From contig JACCGJ010019932.1 in the NCBI GenBank assembly GCA_013407085.1, forward strand, positions 35,646 to 99,645: a stretch of 64,000 nucleotides of DNA, given 5' to 3'. The translations under genes and the position numbers were made by a program. Origin of the DNA: Atriophallophorus winterbourni. Its lineage: Eukaryota; Platyhelminthes; Trematoda; Plagiorchiida; Microphallidae. Within the stretch, counting starts at the first letter, position 1. The number at the start of each line of letters is the position of its first letter. This document shows, one piece after another, positions 10,445 through 23,273 of the stretch. Under the pieces are notes generated by a model, which made no database searches, had not been told where the DNA came from, and was given only the letters and a program-made list of their open reading frames with translations.

Positions 10445-13250
10445 TAGTTTGAAGCGACTTTTTTTAAACTTTAGCATATAAAGACAAACAAATTTGTTCC
10501 TTTACTGCAATTCTCAAGGAAATGTGAACCTATAAGGTAAGTTAACTCTACTCGATTCATCACATTCATGATCCTGCATTTGTTGAAGTTAAACGGTAGT
10601 TTGTTTCTGAACGACCAGCTGTGGAGCGCATCAAGATCTTTTTGTAATAACATACAGTCTTCTGGGCTACGGATGCAACGCCATATCTTTATGTCGTCCG
10701 CAAATATCGAAATGTTTCGTCGAATAATTTCCGGTATTTCATTGATATAAACCAGAAAGTTTATTGGACAAAGAACTGAACCTCGGGGGACTCCGTTAGT
10801 TGCTGCGATTGGTTTTGATAATGCACCATCAAGACGTACATGTGTAGCGCGATTTAGCCAATTTAACAAATTTCCAGTGATTCCAAGTCTTTCAAACTTG
10901 TACAGTATTAGGGTATCTTCAACACGATCGAACGCTTTGAGATATCTAAGTAGCAGGCATGAATTGCTTGACATTTATCTGTTAATTTTGTCCAATCATT
11001 TAGCGTTGTCAGTAAATTAGACAAACAAAAATAGTTACGTCTTAATCAACTAATTACGTCTAAAGCAACTAATTATTTCCGAAATGTTTCATTAGATTGT
11101 AAACAATGAGTCGCTCAAGTAATTTTGATAAAACTGGTAACAGAGTAAAAAGTCGGTAATTAGAAATATCAGAGCGATTTCAATGTTTATAAATAGGAGA
11201 AATTATTCCGCGTTTCTAATATGTAGGTATCATTCCATTTGTCAGTGTTTGCTTGAACAGGGTTGTGAGTAGTTTGTATAACAAATTGACACATTGTTTC
11301 AATATTAAGGTGGTTATTCCGTCGACCACATGAGACCTTCCGGTTTTAAGATAAAATGAACCTTGAAGGACGCGTTTCGAAGTGACATTTATTACGCTCA
11401 TGGCAACCGTGGATGAAATGGATTGAGTTGAAATGGTTATTGCATGTTTTCTCGGGTTGAATACGGATGAATAAAACGTGTCTAAAGCTGCTTAAGATTC
11501 TGCTGCAGTTGCTGTTAGTCCAGCTGATGTGTTCAAGGACGCAAGTCTATGTCTCACTTTTGCTAGATCGTTAACCATACGATAAAGCAATTTGGGGTTT
11601 AGCTCCGTCAAGCCTGAAATCTGTTCTTGGAAGTAAAACTTGTCTTGGATGAGAAATTTTCATACTTTGTTCCGCAGTAAACAAAATGTTTCCCAGGTCT
11701 CTGATGACGTGTTTACCGATGATATCGCCAAGCAATGTTTCGTACCTTTAACCACTTAGGAGTTCTGCTTCTTAGTTTAACTTCAAGGTTTTTTCTTAAG
11801 TTCCCGTGGACAAATTCGGAGCTCACTTCGATTGAATTCTTGAGATTGGATATTAGCCACACCCAAAACTCCAGTACGTTGCTGAATTTCGGTTTGCAGT
11901 TAATCGTGTTATCAATAGCATCAATAAACGCCATAGTGTTGATCCGCCTAACTATTTGGGGCATCATTTTATCTCACAGCTTCGAACAGATAATTAAACT
12001 GGATGACGACCTGATCAATTAGTCCCAGTGGACTTTAGTAAGCTATGTCATCAATGTCGTGTTTATTGCTTGTCAGAACGATTTATAAGAGTGAAGATAT
12101 CGGGTGTCACATGCAATGTGGTTATAAATAGGAATATCGTCTAACAACTCACTAAATGCGCGTTTGAGGGAGTGTTCTAGGTAAACAGAACTGCTCTGCA
12201 GATTCGGTAAATTAAAGTCACTCATAACTAAAAATCCACAAGTGGATCTAGAATTAACCATGCGAATTTTGTCGAGTAGGGCCAGATTGTCAATTTCCTG
12301 TGCGACGGTGGGTGATATAGTACTCCCAAAACACAGTCTTCGCCGTTAGCTTGTCGGATTGAGCACCAGAGTATATCCCCTATCAATATGTCTGTATCCG
12401 TAATATCACGACTCAGAAGGTTTGAGCTATAATATAAAGCTCCTTCTCCTATGGTTTCACGTTTATGAAGATTAAGTCACGTTCTGGATAATTCTATTTC
12501 ACTATATTTTTGATGAGTCTGTAGCCACGATTCTATTACGGCGATGATGTCTGGGGAACATTTCAGAAAACTGCACGCAGTTAACCGATTTTGTTTCAGA
12601 GACATTGTGCGTTGGTGTAGACGCATTTCATTTTTGTTTTTCGCAACAAGGATGGGTTGTGGTGACGCGGCTAGCGGAGTGCAGATTATCTGTTAGGCTG
12701 ACAACTCCAGAGTCGGCACCTTAAGGTTTTTTGCTTGAAAGGAAGCCTGATCGTTTTAAGGTTGAAGTGTTTGTATACAGTGATCTATAGTATCGGCTGT
12801 ATTCGATTCTGACACGCTAACTAGATAATGACTTGGTGGTGTTTCTATTGGACTTTGTGGTGCATCTAGATGTCCAATATGACGTTTTGATGTGCTTAGT
12901 TTAATTTCTCGCAAGATTATTCTGCGGCCATTTTTTCAACGAGTTTTGACCATTTTCAACATATCTTTACGCAATACCGTTGTTTTAAGTGGATTAGGAC
13001 CGATGCCCTCATTATTCGTATATTTGGGGACGCGGAACGTGTCCGACACAGCTACATCACGCAAGCCATGTATATCACTGAGGAATCTCCATTGTAGCTA
13101 ATCGTGTTCAGGCTGCTCTGCTTTATCACTTGCATATAGCGTGCAACACGTCGTTGTGTGTCATAGATTATGTTTTGAGCACCACAAAATATTAATCGTT
13201 ATGGTGCGCCTTGAACGCTTGGATATTAGTCACGTTTTGATTTAATATGT
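10445..13250 (-). mobile_element. Old 3'-truncated CR1-like element (element C), relative of element A
   Basis: From the 5' side, 13,200-12,780 encodes an ORF1 remnant (LQWRFLSDIHG, VSDTFRVPKYTNNEG) matching element A ORF1. At 12,650-12,060 there are endonuclease remnants (MSDFNLPNLQSSS). At 11,970-11,560 lies linker, and at 11,400-10,480 RT (FYLKTGRSHVVDGITTLI, LKAFDRVEDT, ISIFADDIKIW, LPFNFNKCRIMNVM). Numerous stops and frame changes occur throughout. The copy ends within the RT C-terminal domain at about 10,445. PEIIRRNISIFADDIKIWR is close to the matching segment of element A, so they are one family of different ages. Confidence 0.7.
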
Positions 13251-13455
13251 GAAAATTGTGTTTTCTTGAGGAAACCAATTTCACGTTGACACTCACCCAT
13301 GTTTCGAGGTTCACTAAAAATTATCTTAATCTCACAAGATGATACAGCAGGGCACCGATTGTAGCTTGTAATCGAGTAGGATTAAAACAGCACAAAACAT
13401 TGGTCATTTATGAGCGCTTTGAATGCTTGACCAGAAATAATTTGTTGTTTCTCGA
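13251..13455. other. Flank left of the LTR array
   Basis: No motif seen. The last five bases before the first LTR are ctcga (13,451-13,455). They would be the left target-site duplicate, but the matching right side is lost. Confidence 0.3.
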
Positions 13456-14358
13456 TGTAGCGACCAAATCGTCACTGGAGAATAGTTTCTGTCACGAAAA
13501 ACTAGTTGCCTGCTATGAGCCACGAGAATCTTCTACCGGGAGTGACGAGCGTTTACGAATCGATCCCAAATCAGAACAATACGTCAATTTACGCTGTACT
13601 ATATTGACAAAGACGATTAAAAAGCAAAATATAACAAACCTCAACGGTAATCGAATACAGGTTTCAATGCAAACCCAACGCGTCCAATAAACGGAAGTCA
13701 AACAGCTCAGTTGAGAGCACAAAAAATTACCGTTTTCCAATAACGGTAAACACGGGTAACGGACAAATCAAAATGTGCGGAAGCCGAAGTGCAGTTAAAC
13801 AAAAGAAAAATGTTCGGGAAAGAAAACGCTCACAGATTTAACATTTAGTTTAAATGTTATTTTCAATTTGAAGAACAAACAAAAAATATCACTGGAAAAT
13901 TATGACACAAAAACTTGATAAGGAACACGGGTGTAGGGTGGGAACAAATGTCTCCAGTTCGTTTGATCTTGCTGGACCGAAAGAGGAATTTTCAAGACAT
14001 CGACGCGGATTCATACACCGCCCACCAAAATTCCTCAAAATCTGAAAAGCAAGTAGAGACACAAACACTGAACTGCGGGGCTTTCCTCTACCTGGCTACC
14101 AGAACCGTGTACCTGCGACCAATGACAGCGACTCGACGATCGAATGTTTGGTGGTATCTCTGGAGTTGGCAGACCCGAAGGCCCGCCTCCCACCTAAAAC
14201 ATTTGCCGTCAATGTAATCAACGTTCGTCTTCGCATGCAACCGGCAAACTGAATGCTTGGTGGTACTTCTGGAGTCAGCAGATCCAAAAACCCGCATCCC
14301 ACCTTAAGCACCAGCCCCCGGGCCCGACATCCAGGTACAGTAGAATAGAGCAAGTGAC

Positions 14359-14364
14359 TTTATT
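14359..14364 (-). terminator. Poly(A) signal of array LTR 1
   Basis: Minus-strand AATAAA about 55 nt downstream of the TATA box. The order TATA then AATAAA marks a short U3-R arrangement of an LTR. It is conserved in all full LTRs here. Confidence 0.55.
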
Positions 14365-14416
14365 TAGTGGCGAGTCACACACGCCACGTCGCATCACCAC
14401 CACTGGACACCTGTGG

Positions 14417-14425
14417 CTTTTTATA
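14417..14425 (-). promoter_or_regulatory. TATA box of array LTR 1
   Basis: Minus-strand TATAAAAAG. The same block is present in LTRs 2-6, so each complete LTR could drive minus-strand transcription. Confidence 0.55.
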
Positions 14426-15680
14426 GGGAAAATGTTTGCTAGACAAAGACCCACCACGTCCTCCGGTTCTGCCAGCGCCCTACAATAAGCTCATGAATGA
14501 TATCCTACCCGAACGAGCCTTATGTATTGCATCCTCCAACAGCGACATTTTGCGCCATCTAAACAAGTCTAAATTACAAAATATTGTTTCCGAGTTCCCA
14601 AACATAAATGGTTCATCAGGTATACAACCGAAAGGTTTACGCCAATCATACGGAGTGTCGTGCTGACCATACGTCGCCCAAATTAAAGCTGATTCAGTGT
14701 CATGTGAACCAGGCCTACTTTTTATTTGGACTGATTTGGCGTCAGGTGGGCCAGGCTTAGTCTCCATCTGATCCGAATTAGTGTCGGAAAATTCAGTCAA
14801 AAAATCCGACTGAGCTCAGCTTCCTGATCACCATCGACAACACAAAGGTCAATATCCTTCAACATTACACCAGTAGAAACAATTTCTTGACAGTTAACGA
14901 GACTAACAGGCCTTGCTATTGTATGCGGTTGCCCGAAGAGGTCCTTCAGGATTGATCTCGCCCGCTTATACGCACGTTCAGGTGGCAGCATGACACACTC
15001 TTCAATAGATTCTTTTGCTATACCTCGGCAATAATTTAGCAAACATAGGAACCTCTGTCCGTCATCAAGAGTTTTAGACTCCACATAGGTCTCGAACTGA
15101 CGACAAAATTTCCCGTAGGTGCTAGCTGAACCATCAATAGATATCAATTCTATCTTCGGAAGGTTAGATCTTGGTAAACTGCCGGGTTTTTTTATTACGA
15201 ACAGAATCTTCTACCTCAGAACGAGGGTAATCAGCTACTTTTTCCTTTTGATGCTCACAATGCGCAAGATAACTTGCCGAAGCAGCAATCTCAGCCATTT
15301 CAACCTCGTATAACGCATCAAGCAATTTCTCTTTGTGCTGCATTTCGAGAGCTTCACGTTTTTGCGACAGTTTTAGTCGTTCCAAACGCATCCTAGCCTT
15401 ACGAACAAGGATCAGTATCAGTATCACAGGGCGATAGTCGACCAAGTCGAAACGAGTGCCCAGATTCTTTCGGAGGTGTGTTTGAAAACACCCACCACTA
15501 CCAGGATTGATTCGTAAGTAACACAGGCGTGTGTAACTGTGAATGGAAGATGGGAGATGTCTCATCACCGAAAGGTGAGAGAGTTATGCATGTTGCATGT
15601 CCAATCGAATGAAAAGACGATGGACAGCAGTTTATTTCCACAAATGCGAAAAAAATGAAAAAGAAACTCTTTTTTGTGTT

Positions 15681-18403
15681 TCAAAATGTTTTTCGAATAT
15701 TTTTGTGTTTTTTATCATAAAAATGAGGGATTGAGTCTTGAGGGCAATGCTCCGGGAAAATCACCTGCCACCGTTCGTCCAGCCCATGTTTGAACGCAAT
15801 TACTGGAGTTGCCAAGATTAGTTCTGCGGGAAGTGAATTCCACGCGTTCGAAATACGGATGCTAGAGAAGTGCATTTTGGATTCCAGCCTGGTGTGCTGT
15901 TTACTGAGCTTAAGACTGTGCCCTAGTGTACCAACCAAAGGAGAGAACCGAAAGAAGTCATCGAATTCGAGACAACTTAATCCTTTAACAACCTTAAAGG
16001 TTTCTATAAGATCCCCCTAAGTTGCCTCCTCCTAAGTGAGAAAAGTCCTAGTGTTTATAGACGATTTTCATAAATGTGGCCTTACAATTGCCTTGTAGAG
16101 GGGCATTAGCACCTCAGCTTTTCTGCAAGTGAGGGCTGAACGTAGTCGAAAGAGTTCCCTCCCGGCCCTTTGAGCTGCAGCAGCACATTGGTCAGCCCGC
16201 TTAAAGTTTGCGGAGACAACGATTCCTAGGTCCTTAGTAGACTTTACCCTACGGAACTCCGTGTGAGCTGAGGGCGTAGACACAATCATGTTGCCTGCCA
16301 GTGTATAGAGCAAGTGACTCTTATCTAGGTTAAGGGAAAGTTCCCACTTACCCGCCCATGCTGTTACAGCTTCCACATCACTTATCAGATCGGAGTTATC
16401 CGACCTACCGACAATTTTAACGTCGTCAGCAAACATATAACAGGGTGAGCGCAGTTGGCTGGCTAGATCATCAATGAAGATGAGGAACAGCAACGGCCCC
16501 AAGACTGAGCCCTGATATACCCCACTCGTTACATGCGCACTTGCGGAGTAAGTATCATCTACCCTGACAGTAAAGGAACGGTCGCTAAGGAATGCTCGAA
16601 TCCAGCCCAGAAGGTTCCCTGATACTCCCATGGCTGAGAGTTTGAGAAGCAAGAGCCTATGGTTGACTGAATCGAAAGCCTTACTAAAGTCGAGATAGAA
16701 GACTTCAACAGCTATACCATCATCCATCCTCTTAGTAACCTCGTTAAGAAAGCTCAACAAATTTGTCAGACATGACCTACTTTTAAGAAGCCGTGCTGTG
16801 CGCCACTCAAAAGAGAGTGTTTGGTTAGATATCCACATATTTTATCGCGGATCAATCTTTCCATAACCTTACATAGTACACTAGGGAGGCTAACCGGGCG
16901 GTAATTATTGACCGCCGAGGAAGCTCCTCCCTTATGGATAGGTACTACAACGGCTGTTCTCCAGTCTAAAGGAAGGGTGCCCTGACTGAGGGATGATGTG
17001 AAACGTTCTGTGATCGGCACAGCTAACATAGGCGCTAGCAGTCTGATCATTCGTGGATGGATGCTATCGGGCCCAGCCGACTTGTTGTAAGCTAGGCTGA
17101 CCAATATATTCTCAACAATGTGTACCTCGAATGTAAGGTCAGTGCAGAGGGGGCGATCAGAGAGTACACATTTGAGTGATGGCGCAGATGCATTCGAGTT
17201 ATAATCTCGGCGTTGTACGCCTTGAAAATGCGCGGAAAAAAATTGAGCCCTTTCAGTGCTTGCAATGACGGCTGATCCATCGTCCCTTCTCAAGGTACCT
17301 ACACCTTTTCGTGTTGACCCTTTAGATTGAACGTAGCTGTAGTAACGTTTCGGATGAGTATGGTCCTCTTGAGCGAGTCTCATTTCGAAAGAAATCTTTG
17401 CTCCACGTATCTTGGAAACAGCTATGTTTCGCGCTTCTTTGTAACGGGCCCAAGTCCCACATGAGGGAGTAAGCTTATAACGCCTCCATTTTGCGTCGCG
17501 GTGACGTACGCTACGGGAAACTGAGGCTGACCACCATTAAGGTTTACCTTTTTTGCGAACGGGTAAAAGAGGAGCGAATCGATCCTGAAGTTGAAGGATG
17601 TTATTCTTGATCTGCCCCCACATCCCATTCACATGGTCAATGTTTTGCCATGGGAGTAGCGCTGCTGCCTGTAATAGGGAAGCAGGGTCGATCCTATGGA
17701 AGCTTCGAGACATCTTAAGTGGGGGTTTACAAAATGAAAGAAGTAACTCGCAGGCTAACACTACGTGGTCGCTCTTTCCTAGTGGTGGCAGTACGACCAA
17801 ATTTTGTATACCGCTTTCAGAAGTAGAAATAACTAGGTCAAGAATAGACGGAGACTGAACCTCGCGGAATCTAGTTGGTTCGTTTACGTGTTGGTAAAGT
17901 GCATGGGAGTGTAACCAGTCCAGAAAATCGTTTGCGACTCCTGGGGCATGCGAGGTTTGGTACTCCCAGTTTATTTCGGGTAGATTAAAATCGCCGAAGA
18001 TTACAACACGTGGTGATACGGCTAAAAGAGACGAGAGCTGAATTTGCAAAAAAGCATCTTCTTCCAAACTAGTGATCAGACTACGGTAGATGCAGCTTAC
18101 AACTATACGCGTGCATCCATGTATGAGCAAGGCAGATATTATCTGCACATTCGTTGTAGAAAAAGAAATACTTTTCTCGAAGGGAATAGCGTTATCAATA
18201 ATGAGCAACGCCCCTCCAGCTAGCTTACCCAGGGGTCGATCGCTTCTTACGGCGCTAAACCTATCCGCGAATAAAGCTGGTGTGCGGTCATCATGAGACA
18301 ACCATGATTTCGTGACACCCACAATTTTGCAGTGGGTGTCGTCAACTCTACAGAGGAGTTCAGCCCATTTATTTCTAATGCTACAAGCGTTTGTATAGAA
18401 CAA
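15681..18403 (-). pseudogene. Element D ORF2: APE endonuclease plus RT, endonuclease Glu changed to Lys
   Basis: Endonuclease motifs are NACSIRNK, VTKSWL, GGALLIID, IFGDFNLPEINW, SILDLVIST and KSDHVV. The usual VTETW is VTKSW, so the catalytic glutamate is lost. The RT shows NKSAGPDSIHPR, NYRPVSLPSV, YLDFSKAFDSVNH, VYQGSVLGP (normally VPQG) and YMFADDVKIV. The coding frame changes near 17,540, 17,390, 16,800 and 16,060, and a short piece of the C-terminal domain is missing near 16,060. It ends with the CR1-type tail (GHSLKLSKQH, NAWNSLPAEL). It is inactive as it stands. Confidence 0.75.
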
Positions 18404-18447
18404 AAGAGCACTATCGTGTGGGGCCAGACTCCCGGTGTTAGGGCTAC

Positions 18448-19607
18448 CTAAGAGATCTTTGTCCTCGGGCGTAATGCCCGAGGCTGCTTCGCGTTTTTTG
18501 AAGGCTGAATTTCATCAACAGATACAGCATTCGTTTTTGAAGCAGACGACAACTCTTGGCATCTAGTTCCATCCTCATGGTCTGAGTCACTACAACTCAT
18601 CCAAGATTCGTCCTCTAAAGGACGAAGCACGACAGTGGCGCACTTCAATGTTGGAGTAAAATTCTCCTGTGTTAGCGTTATCGCCACACTTTTGTCATTT
18701 CTAAGCTGCGACTCTGGAGCGAGTTTGGTGAGCTACGAGTTACTGCTAACTTAGACTTTCTAGCTCTAATTGGGTTAGAAGTTTTCAGGTGTGCCGGGGT
18801 GTCAGGTTGTACGACGCATTTTCCCTCGACGCAGGTAAGCTTCTCTGCTTTCGAGAGGAAGTAGTCGCGATCACATTGCTTTGTGAATTCAACTACAATT
18901 GGCTGCGGAGATCTGGTAGATGCGTCGTTTGGGCCACCCCTCCATTTCCCGACCCTGTGAACTCGCTTCAGCGGAGTATTAGGTCGCATGCCTGAAGCAC
19001 GGAGGAGGTCGATAACCTTTCTCCGATCGCTTTCCTTACGAGCCTTTGATTCTCGGATAAAAAGTTCAACCTGCAGTAAAATCAGGACATTTTTAGTTCG
19101 TGTTGAGCTAACTTGGTTCCTGGCTTGCAGCTCAGCAACCACTTTTCCTAAATGGTGGACTTCCCGAGCTAGAGCGCGAACGTCCTTAGTCGGGCTGATG
19201 TGAACACCCCTGTTTTCTTTAACTTTTTTCCATGGAGCCTTTGGGGGACAGGAAGATGGCGATGATTTCGCCTTCTGTGTTCTCAAAGGAGTGGTATGCT
19301 GGCTGGAGGTAGACGGGCCCCCTGGACTAGCTACTTCGGCAAACGTTTTGGGTTTCGGAGATGGACGAGGAGGAGAACGCTTACGCTCCTCAAGACGCTT
19401 ACGTTCCTCAACCAAAGTTTCCACGGACTTCATGCAGTCAGCACATAGCCATGTAAGCCAACGATGGGCCGCATAGACCTTAAATTGTGCTGACGACAGT
19501 CCACAGCATTTGGGATGAGCCCAACGCAGGCACACGTCGCACTCTATACCTTTGGAAACCTTCTTGTTGCAGCTAGAGTAAAGGCAAAGACAAGAATTTT
19601 GAATCAT
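18448..19607 (-). pseudogene. Element D ORF1: zinc-finger nucleic-acid-binding protein
   Basis: From MIQNSCLCLY the protein has a cysteine/histidine finger (CLCLYSSC, CDVCLRWAHPKC, WLCADC) of the PHD type seen in CR1 ORF1. It continues with a charged, proline/serine-rich linker, a short coiled coil (VRALAREVHHLGKVVAELQ) and a C-terminal domain (RVHRVGKW, IVVEFTKQCDRDYFLSKAEK). A frame change near 18,680 separates the last ~80 residues. It probably binds element RNA. Confidence 0.65.
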
Positions 19608-20023
19608 TTTGCCAATCAATGAATCAGAAATTTAATGAATTTCGAAACATTTAGCAGCGTGGAAACAAAATTCGAACCGGGGGCGTAAAATTCGATTTTC
19701 GGATGTTTGATTCTATCTTTGAACCACTTAGGCTACCTCGAGTGCCCTCAACAGAACAATGAATGCGCTCACCTGCGGTGTGTTCCGTTCCATAATCGAC
19801 CAATTGTTGGGAGGATTTGTTTTTTCCATAAAACTGCGGGTAACAGGCATATTGACGTCAGCGAATTCGACGTTGAGTAATGTAGCGTCCACAAATTTGA
19901 CGTTGAGTACTGTATTTTCTCCAATTGAGACAATTACAGTCCAAATCCAATTCCAACGTTGAGTAGTGTATTTTTTCTCCAATTGAGAAAATAAGGTCCA
20001 AATCGTATTCCAACGTTGAGTAC

Positions 20024-21064
20024 TTTAGCGACCAAATCGTCACTGGAGAATAGTTTCTGTCACGAAAACTAGTTGCCTGCTACGAGCCACGAGAATCTTC
20101 TACCGGAAGTGACGAGCGTTTACGAATCGATCCCAAATCAGAACAATACGTCAATTTACGCTGTACTATATTGACAAAGACGATTAAAAAGCAAAATATA
20201 ACAAACCTCAACGGTAATCGAATACAGGTTTCAATGCAAACCCAACGCGTCCAATAAACGGAAGTCAAACAGCTCAGTTGAGAGCACAAAAAATTACCGT
20301 TTTCCAATAACGGTAAACACGGGTAACGGACAAATCAAAATTTGCGGAAGCCGAAGTGCAGTTAAACAAAGGAAAAATGTTCGGGAAAGAAAACACTCAC
20401 AGATTTAACATTTAGTTTAAATGTTATTTTCAATTTGAAGAACAAACAAAAAATATCACGGGAAAACTATGACACAAAAACTTGATAAGGAACACGGGTG
20501 TAGGGTGGGAACAAATGTCTCCAGTTCGTTTGATCTTGCTGGACCGAAAGAGGAATTTTCAAGACATCGACGCGCATCTACACCGTTCCAACCAAAATTC
20601 CTCATAATTTGAAACGCATCGAGACACAAACCTGACTCCTGCGGGCTTTCCTCATATACCTGGCTACAGAACCGTGTACCTGCGACCATGACAGAGCGAC
20701 TTCGAACGATCAAATGTTTGGTGGTATCTCTGGAGTTGGCAGACCCGAAGCCCGACCTCTCCACCTAAAACATTTGCCGTCAATGTAATCAACGTTCGTC
20801 TTCGCATGCAAACCGTCAAACTGAATCTTGTGGGTATTCCTGGAGTCAGCAGATCCGAAAACCCGCCTCCCCCCTTTAGTGCAACCCACCCCCGGTCCCG
20901 ACATCCAGGTACATTAGGAATAGAGCAGTGACTTTATTTAGTGGCGATTCACACACGAACCACGATCGCAATCAACCACCACTGGCACCTGGTGGCTTTT
21001 TATAGGGAAAATGTTTGCTGACACGACCCACCACGTCCTCACTTTTCTCTGCCAGCGCCCTACA
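20024..21064 (-). repeat. Array LTR 2
   Basis: About 1,041 bp with tttagcgacc and gcgccctaca ends. Between about 20,570 and 21,060 it differs from its sisters by many single-base insertions and deletions, unlike the rest of the array. This may be poor consensus rather than biology. Confidence 0.75.
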
Positions 21065-22243
21065 ATAAGCTCATGAAAGATATCCTACCCGAACGAGCCT
21101 TATGTATTGCATCCTCCAACAGCGACATTTTGCGCCATCTAAACAAGTCCAAATTACAAAATATTGTATACGAGTTCCCAAACATAAATGGTTCATCAGG
21201 TATACAACCGAAAGGTTTACGCCAATCATACGGAGTGTCGTGCTGACCATACGTCGCCCAAATTAAAGCTGATTCAGTGTCATGTGAACCAGGCCTACTT
21301 TTTATTTTGACTGATTTGGCGTCAGGTGGGCCAGGCGTAGTCTCCATCTGATCCGAATTAGTGTCGGAAAATTCAGTCAAAAAATCCGACTGAGCTCAGC
21401 TTCCCGATCACCATCGACAACACAAAGGTCAATATCCTTCAACATTACACCAGTAGAAACAATTTCTTGACAGTTAACGAGACTAACAGGCCTTGCTATT
21501 GTATGCGGTTGCCCGAAGAGGTCCTTCAGGATTGATCTCGCCCGCTTATACGCACGTTCAGGTGGCAGCATGACACACTCTTCAATAGATTCTTTTGCTA
21601 TACCTCGGTAATAATTTAGCAAACATAGGAACCTCTGTCCGTCATCAAGAGTTTTAGACTCCACATAGGTCTCGAACTGACGACAAAATTTCCCGTACCA
21701 TCAATAGATATCAATTCTATCTTCGGAAGGTTAGATCTTGGTAAACTGCCGGGTTTTTTTTATTACGAACAGAATCTTCTACCTCAGAACGAGGGTAATC
21801 AGCTACTTTTTCCTTTTGATGCTCACAATGCGCAAGATAACTTGCCGAAGCAGCAATCTCAGCCATTTCAACCTCGTATAACGCATCAAGCAATTTCTCT
21901 TTGTGCTGCATTTCGAGAGCTTCAAGTTTCTGCGACAGTTTTAGTCGTTCCAAACGCATCTTAGCCTTACGAACAAGGATGATTGATTCTATCTTTGAAC
22001 CACTTAGGCTACCTCGAGTGCCCTCAACAGAACAATGAATGCGCTCACCTGCGGTGTGTTCCGTTCCATAATCGACCAATTGTTGGGAGGATTTGATTTT
22101 TTCCATAAAACTGCGGGTAACAGGCATATTGACGTCAGCGAATTCGACGTTGAGTAATGTAGCGTCCACAAATTTGACGTTGAGTACTGTATTTTTTCCA
22201 ATTGAGACAAATACAGTCCAAATCGTATTCCAACGTTGAGTAC
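21065..22243 (-). pseudogene. Array internal 2 (gag-like)
   Basis: Minus-strand pieces at 22,169-21,717 (DATLLNVEFADVNMPVTRSF to EDSVRNKK) and 21,664-21,060 (gag core and C-terminal region). The T run near 21,757 has eight Ts and shifts the frame. A 12-base segment next to the SASTYG codons is missing near 21,698. Confidence 0.65.
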
Positions 22244-23273
22244 TTTAGCGACCAAATCGTCACTGGAGAATAGTTTCTGTCACGAAAACTAGTTGCCTGC
22301 TACGAGACACGAGAATCTTCTACCGGAAGTGACGAGCGTTTACGAATCGATCCCAAATCAGAACAATACGTCAATTTACGCTGTACTATATTGACAAAGA
22401 CGATTAAAAAGTAAAATATAACAAACCTCAACGGTAATCGAATACAGGTTTCAATGCAAACCCAAAGCGTCCAATAAACGGAAGTCCAACAACTCAGTTG
22501 AGAGCACAAAAATTACCGTTTTGCAATAACGGTAAACACGGGTAACGGACAAATCAAAATTTGCGGAAGCCGAAGTGCAGTTAAACAAAGGGAAAATGTT
22601 CGGCAAAGAAAACGCTCACAGATTTAACATTTAGTTTAAATGTTATTTTCAATATGAAGAACAAACAAAAATTATCACTGGAAAATTATGACACAAAAAA
22701 CTTGATAAGAAACACGGGTGTAGGGTGGGAACAAATGTCTTCAGTTCGTTTGATCTTGCTGGACCGAAAGAGGAATTTTCTAGACATCGACGCGGATTCA
22801 TACACCGCCCACCATAATTCTTCAAAATCTGAAAAGCAAGTAGAGACACAAACAATGAACTGCGGGGCTCTCCTCTACCTGGCTACCCGACCCGTGTACC
22901 TGCGCAACCCATGACAGCGACTCAACGATCAAATGTTTGGTGGTATCTCTGGAGTTGGCAGACCCGAAGACCCGCCTCCCACCTAAAACATTTGCCTTCA
23001 GTGTAATCAACGTTCGTCTTCGCATGCAAACGGCAGACTGAATGCTTGGTGGTACTTCTGGGGTCAGCAGATCCGAAAACCCGCCTCCCACCTTAAGCAC
23101 CAGCCCCCGGGCCCGACACCCAGGTACAGTAGAATAAAGCAAGTGACTTTATTTATTGGCGAGTCACACACGCCACGTCGCATCACCATCACTGGACACC
23201 TGTGGCTTTTTATAGGGAAAATGTTTGCTAGACAAAGACCCACCACGTCCTCCGGTTCTGCCAGCGCCCTACC
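22244..23273 (-). repeat. Array LTR 3
   Basis: 1,030 bp, ends tttagcgacc and gcgccctacc, with the last A changed to C. TATA and AATAAA blocks are retained. Confidence 0.75.

Larger units (their letters stand above)
13456..14484 (-). repeat. Array LTR 1
   Basis: 1,029 bp, tgtagcgacc at the low-coordinate end and gcgccctaca at the high end, giving the TG...CA structure with short inverted TGTAG/CTACA ends. It is the 3' LTR of the first unit and borders non-array DNA at 13,455, which fixes the LTR boundary. Confidence 0.8.
15413..19700 (-). mobile_element. Full-length CR1-like non-LTR element (element D) inserted in the array
   Basis: The insertion is bounded by ggat at 15,409-15,412 and again at 19,701-19,704. 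The uninterrupted sequence is seen in other units, so both ends are exact. The 3' end (low coordinate) has a gatactgatactgat tandem tail on the minus strand. Order on the minus strand is 5' leader, ORF1 (19,607-18,448, two frames), ORF2 (18,403-15,681, several frames) and 3' UTR. It belongs to a different subfamily from element A and is closer to the fragment at 61,664-62,700. Confidence 0.85.
14485..20023 (-). pseudogene. Array internal 1 (gag-like), split by CR1-like element D
   Basis: Coding remnants lie at 15,412-14,480 and 19,980-19,701 on the minus strand. They include SASTYGKFCRQFETYV, CVMLPPERAYKRARSILKDL and FGQPHTIARPVSLVN, the DUF1759-type gag core seen in BEL/Pao. A frame change lies at the T run near 15,187, between the N-terminal part (KLSQKREALEMQHKEKLLDA, coiled-coil-like) and the core. 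The 15,413-19,700 insertion carries a GGAT duplication. The C-terminal part ends at 14,480 in MSLL. Confidence 0.65.

Noticed and set aside
13915..14217. 100-codon plus-strand frames recurring in most array LTRs
   Set aside because: They lie in the LTR, opposite to the element's transcription, vary by frame breaks between units and match nothing; probably chance frames in a conserved repeat.
20080..20307. 75-codon minus-strand frame recurring at 13.5, 20.1, 27.3 and 29.5 kb
   Set aside because: It is in the U5 end of the LTR, downstream of the poly(A) signal. Conservation is explained by recent duplication of the LTR.
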